From NCBI GenBank assembly GCA_945911685.1, contig CAMEAW010000188.1:1-5400 (forward strand): a DNA stretch of 5,400 bases, given 5' to 3'. The position numbers and the translations under genes were made by a program. Positions 4,453-5,400 of the stretch are shown in pieces. Within the stretch, counting starts at the first letter, position 1; each line of letters starts with the position of its first letter. The notes beneath the pieces were generated by a model. That model had not been told where the DNA came from and did not search any database. It was given only the letters and a program-made list of their open reading frames with translations. The stretch comes from Bordetella parapertussis (GTDB lineage Bacteria > Pseudomonadota > Gammaproteobacteria > Burkholderiales > Burkholderiaceae_B).

Positions 4453-5400
4453 TAAGACGTAGCTAGTGCTGCGCCCGCCAGCATCGGTTTTATGCAGAAC
4501 GCCTAGAGACACAAGATCTGTAATGTCGCGCAACGCGGTGTCTGGTGAACATTTGGCGATTGCTGCCCATTTGCTGGTGGTCAGCTTGCCTTCAAAACTA
4601 TCTAACAGACGATTCAGCAATTTTATTTGTCGTGCGTTCAGTGGCGTACTTGTCCAGCGTTGCCAAAAGGTCGCCTTGTTGAATACTTGGTCTAAGCTTA
4701 TATGCGCCGCATTGATCGCCTGCAACAGCGTATCTAAAAACCACGCAAGCCACTCGGTGACGTCGAGTGATTGTTTTTGTGTGCGTTCTAAGATCTCGTA
4801 ATACGCTTTACGTTCTTTTTGGATTTGCGCCGACAGGCTATAAAAACGCTGCGGGCTGTCATCTGCGCGGGCGAGTAGCAAATCACCTAAGGCACGTGCG
4901 ATACGACCGTTGCCGTCGTCAAAAGGATGCACGGTGACAAACCACAGATGGGCCAGCCCCGCTTTGAGCAATGAAGGTTCGTGAGATGACTTGTTGAGCC
5001 AATTTAAAAATGCCTCGAGTTCGGCCTTGAGTCGGTTAGCCGGTGGGGCTTCAAAATGAATCTTTTGTCGGCCTATCGGACCAGAGACGACCTGCATCGG
5101 GCCATTTTGATCATCGCGCCACTGGCCGACATGTATGTTTGATAAACCCGATTGGCCCGTTGGGAAAAGTGCAGCGTGCCAATTGAACAGGCGTGCTTGC
5201 GTCACAGGCAGATGCGCGTTACCAGTTGCGTCGAGTATTAACTCGACAATGCCGTCAACGTGGCGGTCTGCTGGTAACAAGGCGCCAATGTCGATGCCAA
5301 GGTGGCGCGCAATTGAAGAGCGCACGGAGCCAGCATTAAGATGTTCGCCTTCAATTTCACTGGTTTTTAGGACATCGTCGGTGAGTGTTAACAGGCTAGC
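4435..5400 (-). CDS. Fic family protein (AMPylase) with N-terminal inhibitory motif and C-terminal winged helix; 5' end outside the window
   Basis: The frame is open to the right edge, giving 321 visible residues. The GTG at 5325 is internal because conserved Fic sequence lies before it. At visible residues 13-18 is TSEIEG, the inhibitory [S/T]xxxE[G/N] motif with glutamate E17, so this is a class II Fic protein. It is followed by VRSSIARHLGI. The catalytic motif HPFDDGNGRIAR is complete at 158-169, with H158. Fic enzymes transfer AMP from ATP to hydroxyl side chains of target proteins and are held inactive by the glutamate. Residues about 255-316 (LNARQIKLLNRLL then TTSKWAAIAKCSPDTALRDITDL and GGRSTSYVL) form a winged-helix domain, common at the end of this type and suggesting DNA binding or autoregulation. 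No antitoxin-like gene is next to it on the visible side. The end of the gene lies in an 18-bp repeat, and its TAA probably replaces CAA. Confidence 0.93.
   Translation of the reverse strand, partial: ASLLTLTDDVLKTSEIEGEHLNAGSVRSSIARHLGIDIGALLPADRHVDGIVELILDATGNAHLPVTQARLFNWHAALFPTGQSGLSNIHVGQWRDDQNGPMQVVSGPIGRQKIHFEAPPANRLKAELEAFLNWLNKSSHEPSLLKAGLAHLWFVTVHPFDDGNGRIARALGDLLLARADDSPQRFYSLSAQIQKERKAYYEILERTQKQSLDVTEWLAWFLDTLLQAINAAHISLDQVFNKATFWQRWTSTPLNARQIKLLNRLLDSFEGKLTTSKWAAIAKCSPDTALRDITDLVSLGVLHKTDAGGRSTSYVLTSDAA

Noticed and set aside
4466..4801. Open frame on the + strand opposite the Fic winged-helix region
   Set aside because: It lies antisense to well-conserved Fic coding sequence, and its translation shows no recognisable domain.

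Overview
The window looks like a stretch of chromosome from a proteobacterium, most likely a betaproteobacterium (Burkholderiales-like). This is inferred from mid-range GC by eye, compact genes and the gene families present (DUF442/TIGR01244 sulfur transferase, UspA, Prx5-type peroxiredoxin), plus a perfect FNR/ANR-type operator. No rRNA, tRNA, transposase or CRISPR array is visible, and the organism assignment is only moderately secure.

Left half (1-2360, + strand): four genes separated by real intergenic spacers. First is the 3' end of a SUMF1/FGE-fold protein, cut by the window edge and lacking the catalytic cysteines of true formylglycine-generating enzymes. Next is a small DUF442/rhodanese-like sulfur transferase (662-1006). 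A universal stress protein follows (1112-1579), preceded by a perfect TTGAT-N4-ATCAA box at 1018-1031 that suggests induction by low oxygen. Last is a Prx5/AhpC-TSA peroxiredoxin (1763-2266), closed by hairpins and a strong rho-independent terminator (2316-2360). Sulfur, redox and stress functions cluster here, but the spacers suggest separate transcription units.

Right half (2364-5400, - strand): a tight three-gene operon, 4311 to 2364, encodes a membrane-anchored protein ending in a TPR-like helical pair, a small TPR protein overlapping it by 20 nt, and a secreted amidohydrolase whose ATG directly follows the TPR gene's stop (TAAATG). The first two genes look like one TPR protein split by a +1 frameshift. 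Upstream lies a Fic-domain AMPylase, cut by the right edge, with an N-terminal inhibitory motif and a C-terminal winged helix. Its 3' end runs into an 18-bp tandem repeat encoding SD-containing hexapeptides. The present TAA stop sits inside this array at the position where the next unit has CAA, so the protein probably once had, or in relatives still has, a longer repetitive tail.

The most noteworthy signals are the in-frame coding repeat interrupted by a stop, the split TPR gene in the amidohydrolase operon, the FNR box ahead of uspA, and the cysteine-less SUMF1 domain. I see no clear evidence of a wholly new multi-gene system. The membrane-TPR plus secreted amidohydrolase operon is the best candidate for an uncharacterised functional unit.
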